From Mycobacteroides sp. CBMA 271 (GTDB lineage: Bacteria; Actinomycetota; Actinomycetes; Mycobacteriales; Mycobacteriaceae), in assembly GCF_009729205.1 (NCBI RefSeq), contig NZ_VTHB01000001.1, forward strand, positions 682,001 to 746,000: 64,000 nucleotides of DNA, in the 5' to 3' direction. The position numbers and the translations under genes were made by a program. Below the pieces are notes generated by a model. It saw only the letters and a list, made by a program, of their open reading frames with translations. It made no database searches and was not told where the DNA came from. Of the stretch, positions 1 to 9,996 are shown piece after piece (position 1 is the first letter of the stretch; every line of letters starts with the position of its first letter).

Positions 1-3000
1 CGGCAAATGGTGCGCAAAAGTCCAGTCTTACCGCACTCGCTATCGCCAAAGATGATCATGTGCGGCTGCTCGCCGAATTCGAGGAACGTCGGGGCCAGCT
101 CAGACTCGTTGACGCCGATAAGAATCCGCAGGTTCGGCTTGTCGTTCGGTGGCGCCAGGGGAACCAGCGCGGCGTAATCCACCTTGTGCGGCAGCATGCG
201 CACCTTGGGAGCTTCGGCTGCGCTGCGCTGTCGCATGCTCGCCGCCGCCGCACCGATCGCTTCGCCCAGGTCCTCGTTCGACGAGACGCTGTCCAGGCGC
301 GGCAGTCCGATGAGCATGTGCCGCCGATCGCGGGTGATGCCGCGGCCGGGCCTGCCGTCCGGAACGAGCTGTGCCAATTTGCGGTCGAAATCCGAGTCCA
401 GCGGATCACCGAGGCGCAGCTCGACGCGGGTGCCGATCTGATCCTTGAGTGCGGGCCGGATCTCAGCCCACCGCGATGCGGCCACCACGGTATGCACGCC
501 GAAACCGAGCCCCTGCGCGGCGAGTGCGGTGACTTGCTGCTCCAGCACCTCATACTCCTGGCGGACCGTCGACCAGCCATCGATGATGAAGAACACGTCG
601 CCGAACGGATCTTTCGCAAGCTGCGGGTCCCCAGCGCCCTTACGCCGCCGATACTCGGCCATCGAGTCGATCCCCAAGGCGCGGAAGGTGTTCTCGCGCG
701 ACCTGACGATCGTCAGCATCTCGGCGAACGTGCGGCGAATCAGGTCGCTGTCCAAACGGCTGGCCACCGAACCTACGTGCGGCAGCTGCGCCAGCGACGT
801 AAGCGTGCCACCACCGAAGTCCAGGCAGTAGAACTGCACCTGGGCGGGACTGTGCGTCACGGCAAGCGACATCACCAGGGTACGGATCGTCATCGACTTG
901 CCGGACTGAGGCGATCCGACGATCGCTACGTTGCCCGCGGCGCCGGAGAGGTCGACGATGTATGGGTCACGGCGCTGCTCGTAGGGCCGGTCCACGATGC
1001 CGATCGGAATGGTCAGGCTGCCGACCGCATCGAAACCTGCGCGACCGTGCCGTGGGATGAGGTCACCGACAGTCGGCGAATCATCCAGTGGCGGCAACCA
1101 CACCTCGTGTGCCGGATTGCCGTGCCCCTCAACGCGGTCGAGGATCGTATCGATCACCGACCGACCCATCTCATTGGTCTCGGCCGGGGCATCCTCGACC
1201 ACCTCAGTTCGCGTCTGCAGCACCGCCGGCGCCGCGGTGAACAACCGCGGCGCTGCTGCGGCACCGGTAGTGACCACGCGACGTGCCGGCCCGTAGGGCA
1301 CGTACGCACCCGACACGTATGAGGTTTGGAACCGCGTCAACTCCCCCGAGTCATCCTTGAGATAGCAGGACCCTGGCGTATTCGGCAGGTGGTAGGCGTC
1401 CGGCACGCCGATAGCGGCGCGGGACTCATTGGCCGAGAACGTCTTCAAGCACAGCCGGTAGGACAGATGCGATTCCAGCCCGCGCAGGCGACCTTCGTCG
1501 AGGCGCTGCGAAGCCAGAAGCAGATGCACGTGCAATGAGCGACCAAGCCGGCCGATGGCTACGAACAGCTCCGCGAAATCTGGATGCTGACTCAGCAACT
1601 CGGAGAACTCGTCGACGATGATGAAGAGCGCCGGCAACGGTGATAGCGACGCACCGGCCGAGCGGGCACGCTCGTACTCGGTGACATTCGCGAAGTTACC
1701 CGCGGCCCGCAACACCTCCTGGCGCCGGTTCATCTCGCCGGCGAGCGCGTCCTTCATACGCGAGACGAGATGCGCTTCATCGGAGAGGTTGGTGATGATG
1801 GCCGCGACATGCTGCGCCCGGTCCAGCCCAAGGAACGTCGCACCACCCTTGAAGTCGACGAGCACAAGGTTCAGGGCATCCGGCGAGTGGGTGGCGATCA
1901 TGCCCAACGTCAGTGTTCGCAGGAACTCCGATTTACCCGAACCGGTCGCACCGATGCACAGTCCGTGCGGACCCATGCCGTTTTCGGCGGCTTCCTTGAT
2001 ATCCAGCTCCATCGGGGTGCCGTCGACCGCGATGCCGATCGGCACCCGCAATCTGTCACGACCAACCCTGTTGCGCCACACCACTTCCGGGTTGAGAAGT
2101 CCAGGATCGCCAATACCCACGATATCGGACCAGCGGGTGCTGACTTCGGTTTGGATCTGGACTTCGTCACTGCTTCCGGTGAGCACCCGGTAGGGCGCCA
2201 ACCTTCGGGCGCAGGCCATCGCCTCGGTGATGGTCAGGTGATCGGGGTGGGCGAAGACTTCCGACCCCACATTGCCTTTGGCGCCAAGCCCACGCTCGGT
2301 CAACTCGAGCTGCATACCGCGGCGGGCCGCCAGCGGATCCACCCTGATGCCGATCTCGACGAGGGTCACTGAATCGATGCCGTGGTCGATGATGAGACGT
2401 TCGGAACCGATCAGTGTGCCGCCGTCGACGACGATAAGAATCTGCGGCCGGTCGGCGGACGGCTGTGCGGTCCGCGAGAACCGTTCACGCTCGGTGATCA
2501 GCGACGCCAACGATTCTTCGACCTCGCCCAGCGAGTGGTAGACCAGCCGCGATGTTCCAACCCCGTCGTAGCCGGTCGGATGCTGGGCGTGCGGAAGCCA
2601 CTTGAGCCAGTCCCAGTGCGGTGCCGCATGCCGATTGACCACCGCGGCGACCAGAAACTGGTCGGGGCCGTGGAACATCGCCAACTGACAAATCATGGCG
2701 CGCAACATGCCTCGCGCCACCTCGGGTGAGCCATCGATGGTGACGGCCGCAAAACCTCTGAGGTTCAACGCGATCGGCAGCTCAGGTACCAGTGAGTGGG
2801 TCCGCACGAACCGGCGCAAGGCGACGGAGGCAACCGGCTCAAGTTCCTCGACAGGGCCAATCTCGGGTGCCACCAGCTGGGCGGCGAGTCGTTGATCCCC
2901 CAGTCCGACGCGGACATGGCAGTAGTCGCTGTCTCCGGGACGCCGCTCCCACATCCGCCGGCCGCCGGCCAGTGTCCACAACGCGGACGGGTCGGGGTTG

Positions 3001-3413
3001 TTCCAGAGCAGGGCCTTGCGTTGAGCGCCACCGGTATCGGAGACGTTCTTGCGCACTACTTCTAGGTAACGCAGGTAATCCTTGCGGTCCTCGTTGATCT
3101 CACTGGTCTTCGCACCCTTGCCGCCGCCCTGGGACATCATGCCGACCATCGAGACCATCATCATGATCGGGAACATCATCATCATCGGGCTGCGCATCAT
3201 TCCGCCGCCTGCGCCACCACCCAGGCTGCCCGAGGTAATGAAGAAGGCGACCATGCCCACCATCGCCACGACCATCACCAGCGGCATGATCTTCGCGACG
3301 AGCGGCGATGGCACCGGCCGCGGAATCTCCGGCGGCGGCTGGACATTGACCTCGCCACCTGGCACGCGCGGCACCGCCAGCCGTGGCCGACGGATAAAGA
3401 TTGTGGTGTTCAC
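1..3413 (-). CDS. eccC4: ESX-4 type VII secretion ATPase EccC4, 3' end beyond left edge
   Basis: FtsK/SpoIIIE-family motor ATPase that recognises substrates and powers the ESX-4 membrane complex. About 1137 codons are visible with no stop, so the gene runs off the left edge. The start is GTG at 3413, preceded by an AGGGG ribosome site. The N-terminus has two hydrophobic segments with a Gly/Met-rich stretch, typical of EccC. Three P-loops lie in one frame: GATGSGKS near residue 488, GSPQSGKS near 833 and GDSECGKT near 1123, the last cut by the window edge. Domain 1 keeps a canonical Walker B (IIVDE, Asp about residue 601). Domain 2 has a degenerate one (FIIDGW), as is usual in the family. Divergent from eccD4. 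Chosen as ESX-4 by synteny with eccD4-mycP4-eccB4. Confidence 0.95.
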   Translation of the reverse strand, partial: MNTTIFIRRPRLAVPRVPGGEVNVQPPPEIPRPVPSPLVAKIMPLVMVVAMVGMVAFFITSGSLGGGAGGGMMRSPMMMMFPIMMMVSMVGMMSQGGGKGAKTSEINEDRKDYLRYLEVVRKNVSDTGGAQRKALLWNNPDPSALWTLAGGRRMWERRPGDSDYCHVRVGLGDQRLAAQLVAPEIGPVEELEPVASVALRRFVRTHSLVPELPIALNLRGFAAVTIDGSPEVARGMLRAMICQLAMFHGPDQFLVAAVVNRHAAPHWDWLKWLPHAQHPTGYDGVGTSRLVYHSLGEVEESLASLITERERFSRTAQPSADRPQILIVVDGGTLIGSERLIIDHGIDSVTLVEIGIRVDPLAARRGMQLELTERGLGAKGNVGSEVFAHPDHLTITEAMACARRLAPYRVLTGSSDEVQIQTEVSTRWSDIVGIGDPGLLNPEVVWRNRVGRDRLRVPIGIAVDGTPMELDIKEAAENGMGPHGLCIGATGSGKSEFLRTLTLGMIATHSPDALNLVLVDFKGGATFLGLDRAQHVAAIITNLSDEAHLVSRMKDALAGEMNRRQEVLRAAGNFANVTEYERARSAGASLSPLPALFIIVDEFSELLSQHPDFAELFVAIGRLGRSLHVHLLLASQRLDEGRLRGLESHLSYRLCLKTFSANESRAAIGVPDAYHLPNTPGSCYLKDDSGELTRFQTSYVSGAYVPYGPARRVVTTGAAAAPRLFTAAPAVLQTRTEVVEDAPAETNEMGRSVIDTILDRVEGHGNPAHEVWLPPLDDSPTVGDLIPRHGRAGFDAVGSLTIPIGIVDRPYEQRRDPYIVDLSGAAGNVAIVGSPQSGKSMTIRTLVMSLAVTHSPAQVQFYCLDFGGGTLTSLAQLPHVGSVASRLDSDLIRRTFAEMLTIVRSRENTFRALGIDSMAEYRRRKGAGDPQLAKDPFGDVFFIIDGWSTVRQEYEVLEQQVTALAAQGLGFGVHTVVAASRWAEIRPALKDQIGTRVELRLGDPLDSDFDRKLAQLVPDGRPGRGITRDRRHMLIGLPRLDSVSSNEDLGEAIGAAAASMRQRSAAEAPKVRMLPHKVDYAALVPLAPPNDKPNLRILIGVNESELAPTFLEFGEQPHMIIFGDSECGKTGLLRTIC

Positions 3414-3681
3414 GCGATGCTCACCCCTGGCCCTCCGCTTCCCCCGCGTCACATCTCGTGGCAACCTGCTGCGTCCACGCTACAGTCCAGCTCACGGCGG
3501 GCTACAGGATAGGGCCGGTATGTGCGGCGCCGCAACGAATTCGCCGACAAGATCGCCGGAGCCGCTGGTCATCGGGATGCTGGCCAGCGGGTTGCGCCGA
3601 ACCGCTGGCGGCGCTTAGCCGCGTTCGGCTAGTGTGCATGCGCAAAGATCATTGATCGTGGGGGCAGGCAGGGGGCACAGG

Positions 3682-5217
3682 ATGACACATGCGCAGTCCG
3701 GCGCCGAGCAACGTTCGGCGGTTCTCGAACTGTGCCGCGTGTCGATTCAGGCTGAGCGCACCCAGGTAGACCTGGCGCTGCCTACGAGTGTTCCGCTGGC
3801 CCTGTTGGTCGGTTCGATCGTCGACATCATCAATCAGCACGTCGGTGTTCCCGAGCTGACCAGCCCGGACGACGCCGTCGAAACGCATTGGCGGTTGTCG
3901 CGGCCCGGTCAGCCGCCGCTGCAGATGTCCAGCACCCTTGGGGAGCTGGAGGTTCGCGACGGCGATCAACTGATTCTGACGCGATCGGATGTCACGGCAC
4001 CGGATCCGCTGTTCGACGACGTCTTCCTTGCGGTGTCTACCTTCCGCACCGTATCCGCACATCCATGGAGCCGGACTGCCGCGCGAATCCTCGGTGGCGC
4101 GGTGTGCGGGCTGGCCGCGTTGCTCGGCGCGACCGCGCTGCTCCGCGCGGGCGCCACCAATCCAGGTCTGCTGCTACCCATCATCGCCGTCGCGATCGCG
4201 CTCCTGGCGATCACTGCCGCAGTCTTCGCGAACAGGGTGTACGCCGACGAGCTCGCCTCCGTGATGTTGAGCCATTGTGCGGTGGGATTTTCCGCGGTGG
4301 CCGGCGCACTCTTCGTACCGGGCAAGTACGGCGCTCCGCATGTGATGCTCGCGCTCATGGTGGCGATGGTCGTGTCCATCCTGGCCATGCGCGCGACCGG
4401 CACCGGAACAATGTCGCTGGTTGCGGTGGCCTCCGCATCGCTTCTCGGATTCGCTGCGGCGCTGGGTTACGTGCTGTTCGAGCCGCCGATCTACAGCCTT
4501 GGAGCCGTCATCGGCGCGGTAGGTGTCTGTTCGGTGGCGCTGTCGCCACGCGCGGCGATGCTTCTCGCCCGACTACCTCTTCCTCCTGTGCCCACACAGG
4601 GAGCACCGTCGCGCCCGGAGCACTCCACGGCTCCGATCGAAGCTATCGAGGGTCTCGACGGGCTCGATACCGAGGGTGACGACGTCGAAGACGCCACGGC
4701 GCTGCCGCCACTTCCCGATCTTCGAGAGAAGGCACTGCGGGCGCACGCCGTGCTGACCGGGTTGGTGTGCGGAACCTCTGCCGTCACCGCGGTGGGCGCG
4801 GTACTTGCGGCACTGACCTTCTCGGGGGCCGGTTCGCATCACCCCACCGGCATGCACCGATTCAGTGGAGTCGTCCTCGCGGGCCTGATCGCACTGGCAA
4901 TGATGCTTCGGGCGCGCTCGCATGCCGATCTCACCCAGACAGTGGCCATCAACCTGGGCGGCTTGGCCATTCCGGCGGCGGTATTCACCTTCGTCGCGGT
5001 TGCCTACCCGGCGGCGGCGATCTACACCACTGCGTTGGCCGCGATCGCGGCCGGTTCAGCGATTGCACTTGGCTTCCTGGTGTCGGCGCGCAAGTATTCG
5101 CCGGTCGCACGCCGAAGCGTGGAGATCATCGAATACATCGCACTGTCGTTGATCGTGCCGGTAGCCGTCTGGGTATGTGGCGTCTACAGCGCCGTGCGGG
5201 GATTGAACCTGCCATGA
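3682..5217 (+). CDS. eccD4: ESX-4 membrane channel component EccD4
   Basis: 511-aa integral membrane protein of the ESX-4 inner-membrane core. An N-terminal ubiquitin-like domain of about 100 residues precedes many hydrophobic segments (the EccD family has about 11). An acidic cytoplasmic linker rich in Asp/Glu/Gly interrupts the membrane segments at about residues 330-355. ATG at 3682 is chosen over an in-frame ATG 48 bases upstream because a GGGGG-type ribosome site precedes it and the ubiquitin-like fold begins soon after. The stop overlaps the mycP4 start by 4 bases (ATGA), implying translational coupling. The roughly 270 bases between eccD4 and eccC4 carry the divergent start regions; no clear operator was seen there. 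Confidence 0.95.
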   Translation: MTHAQSGAEQRSAVLELCRVSIQAERTQVDLALPTSVPLALLVGSIVDIINQHVGVPELTSPDDAVETHWRLSRPGQPPLQMSSTLGELEVRDGDQLILTRSDVTAPDPLFDDVFLAVSTFRTVSAHPWSRTAARILGGAVCGLAALLGATALLRAGATNPGLLLPIIAVAIALLAITAAVFANRVYADELASVMLSHCAVGFSAVAGALFVPGKYGAPHVMLALMVAMVVSILAMRATGTGTMSLVAVASASLLGFAAALGYVLFEPPIYSLGAVIGAVGVCSVALSPRAAMLLARLPLPPVPTQGAPSRPEHSTAPIEAIEGLDGLDTEGDDVEDATALPPLPDLREKALRAHAVLTGLVCGTSAVTAVGAVLAALTFSGAGSHHPTGMHRFSGVVLAGLIALAMMLRARSHADLTQTVAINLGGLAIPAAVFTFVAVAYPAAAIYTTALAAIAAGSAIALGFLVSARKYSPVARRSVEIIEYIALSLIVPVAVWVCGVYSAVRGLNLP

Positions 5218-6665
5218 ACCTCGGCGTGGTCCGCCGTGTCGCCACCGCTGGAGCCGTTGTGATGTTGGCGATGTCGTCGCAGTTGGCGACGGGTTCGACG
5301 CACGTACTCGCGACGGCTCGCGCCTATGCACCGCTACCGGTCGACCCGAGCTCGCTTCCCGGTCCGCGTCCTGCCGCCCCGCTCGAACCCACGGAGCAAA
5401 AGGAATTGTGCCGATTCCCCGGCATCGATCCCAAGCGCGACATCAACAGGGTGCCCACGCAGCAACGTGGGCTGGACCTGCCCTTGGTGTGGCAGCTGTC
5501 GCGCGGTGCCGGACAGACTGTCGCCGTCATCGACACCGGGGTGGCGCGCAGTCCTCGGCTGCCACCGCTCATCCCCGGCGGCGACTACGTCTTTGAGGGT
5601 GGCAACGGGACCCAAGATTGTGATGCCCACGGCACCATCGTTGCCGGAATCATCGCGGCCGCACCGGATCCCACCGGTGCGAGCGCGTTCAGCGGCATCG
5701 CCCCGGACGTCAGCCTCATCACCATTCGCCAATCCAGCGCCAAATTTGCGGTCAAGAACAAGGGCGGCGCGAACGACCAGAACGATCCTTCGAAAATCAG
5801 CGGCGTTGGAAATGTGGACACGCTGGCGATGGCGGTGCGAACCGCGGCGGACCTCGGCGCGACCGTCATCAATATCTCCGAGGTGGCCTGTGCCTCGGCC
5901 AAGCAGTTCCTGGACGATCGTCCGTTGGGCGCCGCGCTGCAGTACGCCGTCGACGTCAAGAACGTCGTCGTGGTCGTCGCCGCGGGAAACGTCGGCGATG
6001 GGCAGTGCAAGAACCAGAATCCGCCGCCCGACCCCGCCAGACCCAACACCCCCGATTGGGATTCCGTACTGGAAACGGTGAGTCCGGCCTGGTACAACGA
6101 TTTCGTTCTCACCGTGGGCTCCATCGGCCCGGATGGGCAGCCCTCTAAGTTCAGCCTCGGCGGCCCCTGGGTCGACGTCTCGGCACCCGGCGAAGACATC
6201 ATCTCCCTCGACCCCAACCGCGACGCGTTGACCAACGCCTACATCGGCGAGCAGGGTCCAGTGTCCATCCAGGGCACCAGCTTCTCGGCGCCGGTGGTCA
6301 GTGGCGTTGTGGCACTGGTGCGTTCACGATTCCCTCAGCTCAGTGCGCGTGAGGTGATGGATCGCATCAAGAACACCGCGCATCGTCCGCCGGGGGGCTG
6401 GGACCCGTATCTGGGCTTTGGGGTTGTCGACGCGCTCGCAGCGGTCAGCGATGACCTGGCCACCACCAGCGATCTCGCACGGGCCAACGCGGCCAAGAAA
6501 CTTCAGCTGCCTCCCGCGCCGGCGCCTCCCGATCCGCGACCACGACGCGTCGCACTGATCGGGATAGCCGTGTGCGCAGCCTTTTTGGCTGCGGCGCTGG
6601 CGATGTTGGCTCCGGTTCGCAGGCTCCGGCAAGGCCGGGACAACTCCACCGAGACCACCCAGTAA
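5214..6665 (+). CDS. mycP4: ESX-4 mycosin, membrane-anchored subtilisin-like protease MycP4
   Basis: 483-aa exported serine protease of the S8 family, an essential part of mycobacterial type VII systems. A signal peptide covers about residues 1-35. The catalytic triad is intact: Asp107 (VIDTG), His139 (DAHGT) and Ser356 (GTSFSAP), with oxyanion Asn259 (AAGN). A proline-rich linker (about 433-442) leads to one C-terminal membrane segment (about 446-466) and a short basic tail, the usual mycosin plan. The start codon overlaps the eccD4 stop by 4 bases. It lies tail to tail with eccB4, 14 bases apart. Confidence 0.96.
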   Translation: MNLGVVRRVATAGAVVMLAMSSQLATGSTHVLATARAYAPLPVDPSSLPGPRPAAPLEPTEQKELCRFPGIDPKRDINRVPTQQRGLDLPLVWQLSRGAGQTVAVIDTGVARSPRLPPLIPGGDYVFEGGNGTQDCDAHGTIVAGIIAAAPDPTGASAFSGIAPDVSLITIRQSSAKFAVKNKGGANDQNDPSKISGVGNVDTLAMAVRTAADLGATVINISEVACASAKQFLDDRPLGAALQYAVDVKNVVVVVAAGNVGDGQCKNQNPPPDPARPNTPDWDSVLETVSPAWYNDFVLTVGSIGPDGQPSKFSLGGPWVDVSAPGEDIISLDPNRDALTNAYIGEQGPVSIQGTSFSAPVVSGVVALVRSRFPQLSAREVMDRIKNTAHRPPGGWDPYLGFGVVDALAAVSDDLATTSDLARANAAKKLQLPPAPAPPDPRPRRVALIGIAVCAAFLAAALAMLAPVRRLRQGRDNSTETTQ

Positions 6666-6679
6666 CGCCGCGAAAGCCC

Positions 6680-8161
6680 CTAGGCTGGCGCCTGGGTCGC
6701 GGAAGTGGACGGGTTGATCGCCAAACCGGTCTTGTCGGGTGGCATTCCGTCGTGCACGACGAGGGCGTCTTCCTTGCTCAACCGCGGTCCAGGCGGTAGC
6801 AGACCGACGACCGGCCACGGCGCTGCAACCGGATCGACGGTGAGCCCCAGCGCCTTTGCGGAATCAAGGTTTCCGACACCGAAACGCACACCCGTGTCGA
6901 GAACGAGGTACAGGGATTCGGCGCGTCCAGTGTCTCCACCGAGACCGGTGGAACGCACGAAAGCGCTATGCCCCGGCGGAATGTAGGCCGTATCGACGTT
7001 GGGGCCTTCCTTATCGGCCTGCGCCAATACCACCGGCACCTGATCGGTCTTCAACGGCAGCGAGTTGCCCAACAACAGTTTGGTGGTGGCATGCTCTTGC
7101 GTCTTCTCTTGACCGGGCTTCCAACTGCCGCACAGCACCGATTTCTCCGGGACATCGACGGTCTTGCCGGCACGCTCCGGGAAGGTCTGCACCGCAAGCA
7201 GGTTGACGCTGGGATGTCCCGAGATCACATCCGGCGCGACGGTGACGATGTCCTGCGCACCCTGGGAATCGGAGAACCTGATGAGGTCCGCGGTCACCTC
7301 GTTGACACGCTGCACCCCCGATCCGAGCACGACGTAGTACTCGGATGAATCCGCGCGGCTCATCTTGATAACAGACCCCACCCGAACACCGGCGGTCGTG
7401 ATGGTCGATGGCGCGCCATTGTCCGGGATCGGCGGCGGCGCAATGGCCGGCACCTCGGGGATGGCATTGAGCACGTTCATCGAGATCGGCCGGGGCGTCA
7501 CACCTTCCAGCCGCAAGGCGCGGGTCACCGCCGGGTTGGTCAGATCCACCGCCGCCCGCTTACCGTCATAGAGGAGGTACGTCTGACTGTTCACCGTCAC
7601 CAAGGCGTACCGATCCTTCGGCATATCTTGGTTGCCGTTCTCCAGAGTCACCTTTCCGGCGATCACGGTGGTGGTGACGGTAGAGCTCGGCGGCGGCGTC
7701 GAGACATCACACACAGTCCAGATCACGTCGTCGCCCTGCAACGGATCAGCGATCGAGGCCGGCGCACCGGGAATCCCCACCAGCGGACCGCGTCGTGCCT
7801 TGGCCAGCTCCGAATCCTTGACCGGCTTGGGATTCTGGTTGTTCCCGGAGATCAACCGCGCTGACGCCAGATTGAGTGCGGGATGCAGCGTGTCCTGGAT
7901 CCGGACGTAAACCGCGCCGGTGTCCTTCGCCATCACGATGGGCTGATCCCCCAGCGGCATGTTGGGGCGGAAGAACGCCAGAATCGCACAACCCGCAACC
8001 ACCACCGTGGCCAGCGCAACACCAACCATCAGAGAGCTCGACTGCGACCGCATCGGGTCGTGGATCATTCGGACGTCGCGGCGAACCAGTGCATGCTCCA
8101 TACGCCGCACTAGGAACCGGTACCCGCTGACCTGCAGCCGAGTTGTCGGTTGTCGCGCCAT
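6680..8161 (-). CDS. eccB4: ESX-4 core component EccB4
   Basis: 493-aa component of the ESX-4 membrane complex with a short cytoplasmic N-terminus, one membrane segment (about residues 45-65) and a large periplasmic domain. The N-terminal motif Q-x-S-G-Y-R-F-x-x-R-R is characteristic of EccB. ATG at 8161 follows a strong GGAGGGGGG ribosome site, which rules out the upstream in-frame extension. Transcribed away from eccE4 and toward mycP4. The 197 bases up to the eccE4 start hold both promoters. Confidence 0.95.
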   Translation of the reverse strand: MARQPTTRLQVSGYRFLVRRMEHALVRRDVRMIHDPMRSQSSSLMVGVALATVVVAGCAILAFFRPNMPLGDQPIVMAKDTGAVYVRIQDTLHPALNLASARLISGNNQNPKPVKDSELAKARRGPLVGIPGAPASIADPLQGDDVIWTVCDVSTPPPSSTVTTTVIAGKVTLENGNQDMPKDRYALVTVNSQTYLLYDGKRAAVDLTNPAVTRALRLEGVTPRPISMNVLNAIPEVPAIAPPPIPDNGAPSTITTAGVRVGSVIKMSRADSSEYYVVLGSGVQRVNEVTADLIRFSDSQGAQDIVTVAPDVISGHPSVNLLAVQTFPERAGKTVDVPEKSVLCGSWKPGQEKTQEHATTKLLLGNSLPLKTDQVPVVLAQADKEGPNVDTAYIPPGHSAFVRSTGLGGDTGRAESLYLVLDTGVRFGVGNLDSAKALGLTVDPVAAPWPVVGLLPPGPRLSKEDALVVHDGMPPDKTGLAINPSTSATQAPA

Positions 8162-8358
8162 CGTCCCCCCTCCAGGAAAATCTGCGAAACTCGAATCTAC
8201 GACCAATGATGCCTCTAGGCCGGCCCCCAGATCTTGTTAGATCCTACGTACCGGCCACACGGGCATGCAGCCTATTGCAATACTGGGCAACCACGATAGG
8301 TTGCGGGTCGGGTAACGATCGCACCATGCGGGATAGCGGGCGGGATGGAAGGGGAAAC

Positions 8359-9993
8359 GTGACCTCGAGCGGGGCGGCACCGGAACAGGTACGTCGGGCC
8401 ACGATGCCCATCCAGATCATGGTGATCTCGCAGCTGCTGATTCTCGCCGCGGTCCTCGTCTCCTTGCTATTCGGCTGGCCGTGGTGGGCGGCACTGCTGA
8501 TTGCCATCGTCGCGCTGGCACTCGTCCTCGGGCGATGGGGAGGCCAGACCGTCAGGCATTGGATCGTCACCGGCTTCAGGTATCTGACAGGCCGCACCTA
8601 TCGAAGCTCGGGCAGCATCGCCGACACCCCCAGCAGTCAGGACAGCTGGACCGGCACACGATGGGAGAACGGCAAACTCATCACCGTGCTGGAAATCAGC
8701 GCAACCCAGCGCCACCCCTCGGTGATCACACCGGACCACTGCGCCACCGACTCGCTGGTGCCGCTGCGGGTACTGCGAGAGTGCATGCAGCAGCACGATA
8801 TTGACCTCGAGAGCATCGACGTCATCAGTAACGGGCAACGCACCGCGCAAGGCACCGTCCTGCGCGGTGGCTACGACCGACTGGTGGGTCCCCTACCGGC
8901 CGTTGCCATTCGCACCGTGTGGGTGGTGCTGCGATTCGACCCCGGCGTCAATGTAGACGCGGTGTTCCGCCGCGGAGGCGGACGGCGTGGCGCGGAACGA
9001 TGTGCCGTTATCGCCACCGCGCGCGTCCGACGAGCGTTGGCGGCGGCGCATTGCGCCAGCACCATCCTGCAGGCCGGGCAGATTCACCGAATCAGCGCCG
9101 AGATGCTCCGCCAGTACGCGGGGGCGCCCATGCACGAAGACTGGAGCGGGCTCACCCTGATCGACTCGTACAACGTCGCCATGGGAATTGACCCGTGGTA
9201 CATCACCGATGCCACCCTAACCGGGCTGTGGGCCCGGCCAACGCTGGAAACCAGCGTGACCGTACGGCTGCGCCCCGCCGCGAAGGGCCGAACATCTGTT
9301 GGCGCACTGGTCCGTTGGGCCACCGACGAACAGCTTCCGGTGCGCCGTTCCACCGGGATGACATCGCTCAATGGCAGCCAGCGCGATGCATTCTTTGCAG
9401 GACTTCCGGTGGGTGCCATCGGATTGGAGTACCTAACGCGAAGCATCGAGATGAGCAACGATGAGCTCGACGCGATACACCTACCTACCTCTGGCTGTGG
9501 ACAGCTGGTGGGCTCGGACATGTCGGGTCGCGCCATCGCGGCACGGTTGTCCGGACAGGGTGTGCACACCGTGGTCGTGCGTGCCGAGCTCTACGTATGC
9601 CAGCAGGTCGTGCTCAGATCCGTGGCGGTCGGCGCCCTCATCGTCGTCTACACCGACCGGCCACATATGTGGGATGTCATGGTGACCTCCATCGGCGATG
9701 CCAACCGCATCCAATTCGCCAGTGGCCCAGGATTTATCGACCCCCGATGCACCCTCGCCGTGGTAGACGGCATGCAGCCGACCGCACTGCCGAGCAACTG
9801 CACAGCCCTGCACATCATCAGCAGTGAGTACGACGCGCTTCCGGCCCGGCCCGATGTCATCATCGACCAACCCAACGGGTACGGCGATCACATACTTCTT
9901 ACCGCCGGCGCGGAAACCATCCAGGTCCGCCTGGTGACCGTCAGCGACGAACTCGCCTACCTGGGTCGGCCGATTCAGGCGTACGCGCAGTAA
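8359..9993 (+). CDS. eccE4: ESX-4 component EccE4
   Basis: 544-aa EccE-family protein, the peripheral component of the type VII membrane complex. Two adjacent hydrophobic segments lie near the N-terminus (about residues 18-55), followed by a long soluble domain, as in EccE. GTG at 8359 is chosen because GGGG lies five bases upstream. The longer in-frame reading has no ribosome site and overlaps the eccB4 leader. Divergent from eccB4. Family knowledge: the ESX-4 locus of M. tuberculosis lacks eccE, while that of M. abscessus has it, so this gene is informative about the species and suggests a complete, functional ESX-4. Confidence 0.88.
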   Translation: MTSSGAAPEQVRRATMPIQIMVISQLLILAAVLVSLLFGWPWWAALLIAIVALALVLGRWGGQTVRHWIVTGFRYLTGRTYRSSGSIADTPSSQDSWTGTRWENGKLITVLEISATQRHPSVITPDHCATDSLVPLRVLRECMQQHDIDLESIDVISNGQRTAQGTVLRGGYDRLVGPLPAVAIRTVWVVLRFDPGVNVDAVFRRGGGRRGAERCAVIATARVRRALAAAHCASTILQAGQIHRISAEMLRQYAGAPMHEDWSGLTLIDSYNVAMGIDPWYITDATLTGLWARPTLETSVTVRLRPAAKGRTSVGALVRWATDEQLPVRRSTGMTSLNGSQRDAFFAGLPVGAIGLEYLTRSIEMSNDELDAIHLPTSGCGQLVGSDMSGRAIAARLSGQGVHTVVVRAELYVCQQVVLRSVAVGALIVVYTDRPHMWDVMVTSIGDANRIQFASGPGFIDPRCTLAVVDGMQPTALPSNCTALHIISSEYDALPARPDVIIDQPNGYGDHILLTAGAETIQVRLVTVSDELAYLGRPIQAYAQ

Positions 9994-9996
9994 CAC

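Noticed and set aside
60..1322. Long plus-strand open frame opposite eccC4
   Set aside because: It mirrors the coding frame of eccC4, is rich in Arg/His as expected for a GC-rich antisense shadow, and has no recognisable domain.
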